This document shows positions 4,907-6,526 of a stretch of 6,526 bases of DNA, piece by piece. The DNA is from Candidatus Rokuibacteriota bacterium (GTDB taxonomy: Bacteria > Methylomirabilota > Methylomirabilia > Rokubacteriales > CSP1-6): the NCBI GenBank assembly GCA_016201645.1, contig JACQCL010000232.1, positions 1 through 6,526 on the forward strand, written 5' to 3'. Both the position numbers and the translations under genes were made by a program. Each line of letters opens with the position of its first letter. Positions within the stretch are counted from its first letter, which is position 1. The notes below the pieces were generated by a model that saw nothing but the letters and a program-made list of their open reading frames with translations, had not been told where the DNA came from and did not search any database.

Positions 4907-6087
4907 GCCGCGGAGAGGGCGGGCGCCGTCGGATCCTTCACCGTCACCAGGAAGACCACCGCCATCACCCCCATGAGAGCGGCGATCACGCCGAACGCGG
5001 GGCGATAAGACCAGGAGGCGATCAGGAAGCCCGCCAGGATCGGCCCCGTCGCCTCGCCGCTGTCCCAGATCGTTCCGAATACGCCCATCGCCGATCCCAT
5101 CCGGCCGGCCTTGACGAGGTCTGCCACCAGCGCCGTGGTCGAAGGGGTCACGATGGCCACGCCGAGGCCGAAGGCGGCGGAAACCGGTAAAAGCCACCAG
5201 AAGGAGGTGAGGGCAGGGATCAGCGGGAGCATGACGGCGCAGAGGGTGAGACCCCCGAGGATCATGGGTTTCCGGCCGACGCGGTCAGAGAACCTCCCCG
5301 AGAGCGGCTTGGCGAGCATCGTGGTGGCAAGCTGAGCCCCCATCACGAAGGCGATCTGGGCATCGTTCAGGCCGATTCCCTTGGCGTACGGCGGGAAGAA
5401 GCCGAGGAAGGCGCCGTAGCCAACGTAGAGGGCGGCTTCCATTGTCGAGGCGATCACGACGGGACGGCTTGTCAGCACTTCCCCGATCCCGCTCCAGAAC
5501 TGCCGCGAGCGTTCGCCGAGAGGAGACCCGGGGGAAGGAAGTTTGCGGTCGTCGGGCAGGCGCAGGACCATCAGGAGGGGGAGCAGGCCGAGGATCCCGA
5601 CGGCCAGATAGGTCATCGGGTAACTGGACGTGTAGAAGAGGCAGAGGCCGCCGAGAAACGGCCCCAGCGTGCCGCCCAGGTCGTTTGCCGCGGCGAACCA
5701 GCCCAGTTTCTCCCCGCGCCCTCGCTGAGAGAGGTCGGCGACGAAGGCGGCGGCCACCGGCGAGAAGATGGCGGTGGCGAACCCGTGGACAAAGCGAAGG
5801 GCCAGGAGCGGGCCGGGGGAGTGCACAAAGGGGTAGAGGAACGGCGGTCCGGCGAAGAAGACGCATCCCAGGAGCATCATGCGCTTGCGTCCGAGTAGAT
5901 CAGAGAGGGCGCCTGCCGGAAGCTTGAAGACCACACCCGTGATGGTCGAGGCGGCCACGATGAGGCCGATCAGCTCGGGCGCGGCCCCCAGGTCTTGGGC
6001 GAAGCGGGGGAGCACCGGGCTCCGCGCCATCTGATAGCCGAAACGGGAGAGGAAGCCGGCCAGGACCAGCGTGAGGAACGGCGTCAT
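4891..6087 (-). CDS. Major facilitator superfamily (MFS) transporter
   Basis: This is a 398-residue protein with about 12 hydrophobic segments, the standard MFS size. The MFS motif A loop occurs twice, as expected from the two six-helix halves: G-A-L-S-D-L-L-G-R-K-R at residues 59-69 (between helices 2 and 3) and G-R-F-S-D-R-V-G-R-K at about 264-273 (between helices 8 and 9). An N-D-L-G-G-T-L-G-P-F-L-G-G segment in helix 5 resembles the antiporter motif C of drug-efflux MFS proteins, and E-A-T-G-P-I-L-A-G is its counterpart in the second half. Export of a small molecule is thus likelier than uptake, but the substrate is unknown. ATG 6087 lies 15 bases after the upstream gene's stop, and only AAGGG at a long spacing precedes it, so it probably depends on that gene's transcription. 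Confidence 0.92.
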   Translation of the reverse strand: MTPFLTLVLAGFLSRFGYQMARSPVLPRFAQDLGAAPELIGLIVAASTITGVVFKLPAGALSDLLGRKRMMLLGCVFFAGPPFLYPFVHSPGPLLALRFVHGFATAIFSPVAAAFVADLSQRGRGEKLGWFAAANDLGGTLGPFLGGLCLFYTSSYPMTYLAVGILGLLPLLMVLRLPDDRKLPSPGSPLGERSRQFWSGIGEVLTSRPVVIASTMEAALYVGYGAFLGFFPPYAKGIGLNDAQIAFVMGAQLATTMLAKPLSGRFSDRVGRKPMILGGLTLCAVMLPLIPALTSFWWLLPVSAAFGLGVAIVTPSTTALVADLVKAGRMGSAMGVFGTIWDSGEATGPILAGFLIASWSYRPAFGVIAALMGVMAVVFLVTVKDPTAPALSAAQSSK

Positions 6088-6102
6088 GCCGACGGGTCGC
6101 CC

Positions 6103-6526
6103 TTATCCGCCTATGGCGACGCCGCGAACCACGAAGTCATCGAATGCGGTCACCGAGTCGGCCTTCGTCCAGAGGCCGACCTGTCCCGATCGATACCGGG
6201 TATCCCGATGATCCAGCAGCAGCCTCCCGTTGAGGTAGGCCTGGATGCGGTCGCCGACCGCGATGACCCGGAGCGTGTGCCACTGATCGAGCGCGGGCGG
6301 CTCCACTCTGGCCGTGGCAAGCTGGCGGCGTCCGCGGTCGTAGGAGTACAGCCTGAAGTTGTCTTCCAAGGCGTTCGCCCTGACGACGTAATAGCGGCCC
6401 TCGGTGAACCGAAAGACGATCCCGCCGGATGCGTCCTCGCGCCCGGAGATCGGCTTGAACCGGACGGAGACGTCCACGTCCGTGTAAGGACCCCCCGGCG
6501 CCACGATCACGTTGAAGGCGTTCTCC
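6103..6526 (-). CDS. LamG/DUF1080-like (family 16 glycoside hydrolase-type) domain protein, N-terminus outside window
   Basis: The frame is open through the right edge (E-N-A-F-N-V-I-V-A upstream of the GTG at 6510), so 140 C-terminal residues are seen and the true start lies outside. The sequence reads as a concanavalin-like beta-sandwich: D-V-D-V-S-V-R-F-K-P, S-G-G-I-V-F-R-F, Y-Y-V-V-R-A-N-A-L-E-D-N-F-R-L-Y, then W-H-T-L-R-V-I-A-V-G-D-R-I-Q-A-Y-L-N-G-R-L-L-L, and finally G-Q-V-G-L-W-T-K-A-D-S-V-T-A-F-D-D-F. This block is typical of DUF1080/LamG-like proteins of soil bacteria that are often labelled family 16 glycoside hydrolase without proof of activity. No catalytic E-x-D-x-x-E motif is visible in this part. 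A signal peptide would be expected upstream. It precedes the MFS gene in a probable operon. Confidence 0.75.
   Translation of the reverse strand, partial: ENAFNVIVAPGGPYTDVDVSVRFKPISGREDASGGIVFRFTEGRYYVVRANALEDNFRLYSYDRGRRQLATARVEPPALDQWHTLRVIAVGDRIQAYLNGRLLLDHRDTRYRSGQVGLWTKADSVTAFDDFVVRGVAIGG

Noticed and set aside
1..6526. CRISPR array, tRNA, rRNA, insertion sequence, phage or defence system
   Set aside because: No regularly spaced repeats, cloverleaf-like segments, terminal inverted repeats, transposase or recognised defence domains were seen on either strand.

Overview
This is a GC-rich bacterial window, very likely chromosomal. It has short intergenic gaps, many GTG starts and no mobile element, RNA gene or CRISPR array. 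It encodes a TatA-type translocase subunit, a DedA membrane protein, a DCC-family protein and a LamG/DUF1080-like domain of a type I associate with uncultivated soil and subsurface lineages. That fits something like Candidatus Rokubacteria/Methylomirabilota (NC10 group). This placement rests on recalled protein style and was not tested by a search, so it is only moderately likely.

Left part (1-2655, all + strand). The window opens inside the 3' end of a radical SAM gene of the AmmeMemoRadiSam type. After an AT-rich promoter region comes a full-length second radical SAM gene with a helix-hairpin-helix tail (COG4277/TIGR03916 type, putative DNA modification or repair). A small DCC-family redox protein follows, overlapping by one base a classical short-chain dehydrogenase.

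Middle (2665-4906). Two minus-strand membrane-protein genes, a YetF-like DUF421 protein and then a DedA protein, form a tight pair that converges on the dehydrogenase gene. A compact divergent promoter region separates them from three plus-strand genes: a small secreted protein of unknown function, a TatA-like subunit carrying a C-terminal zinc ribbon, and a three-helix membrane protein of unknown function.

Right part (4891-6526, minus strand). A LamG/DUF1080-like domain protein, cut by the window edge, sits 15 bases upstream of a 12-helix MFS transporter. The transporter gene's 3' end overlaps that of the unknown membrane protein by 16 bp.

No single pathway unites the window. The clearest themes are envelope functions (Tat export, DedA, DUF421, MFS, secreted proteins) and two unrelated radical SAM enzymes. 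The most useful new reading is at the promoters. Several plus-strand genes have a TANNNT -10-like hexamer only 6-10 bases before the start codon, which predicts leaderless or nearly leaderless mRNAs. Other genes in the same window have strong Shine-Dalgarno sites. Three gene starts are placed at inner codons on this evidence (1876, 3726 and 4484).
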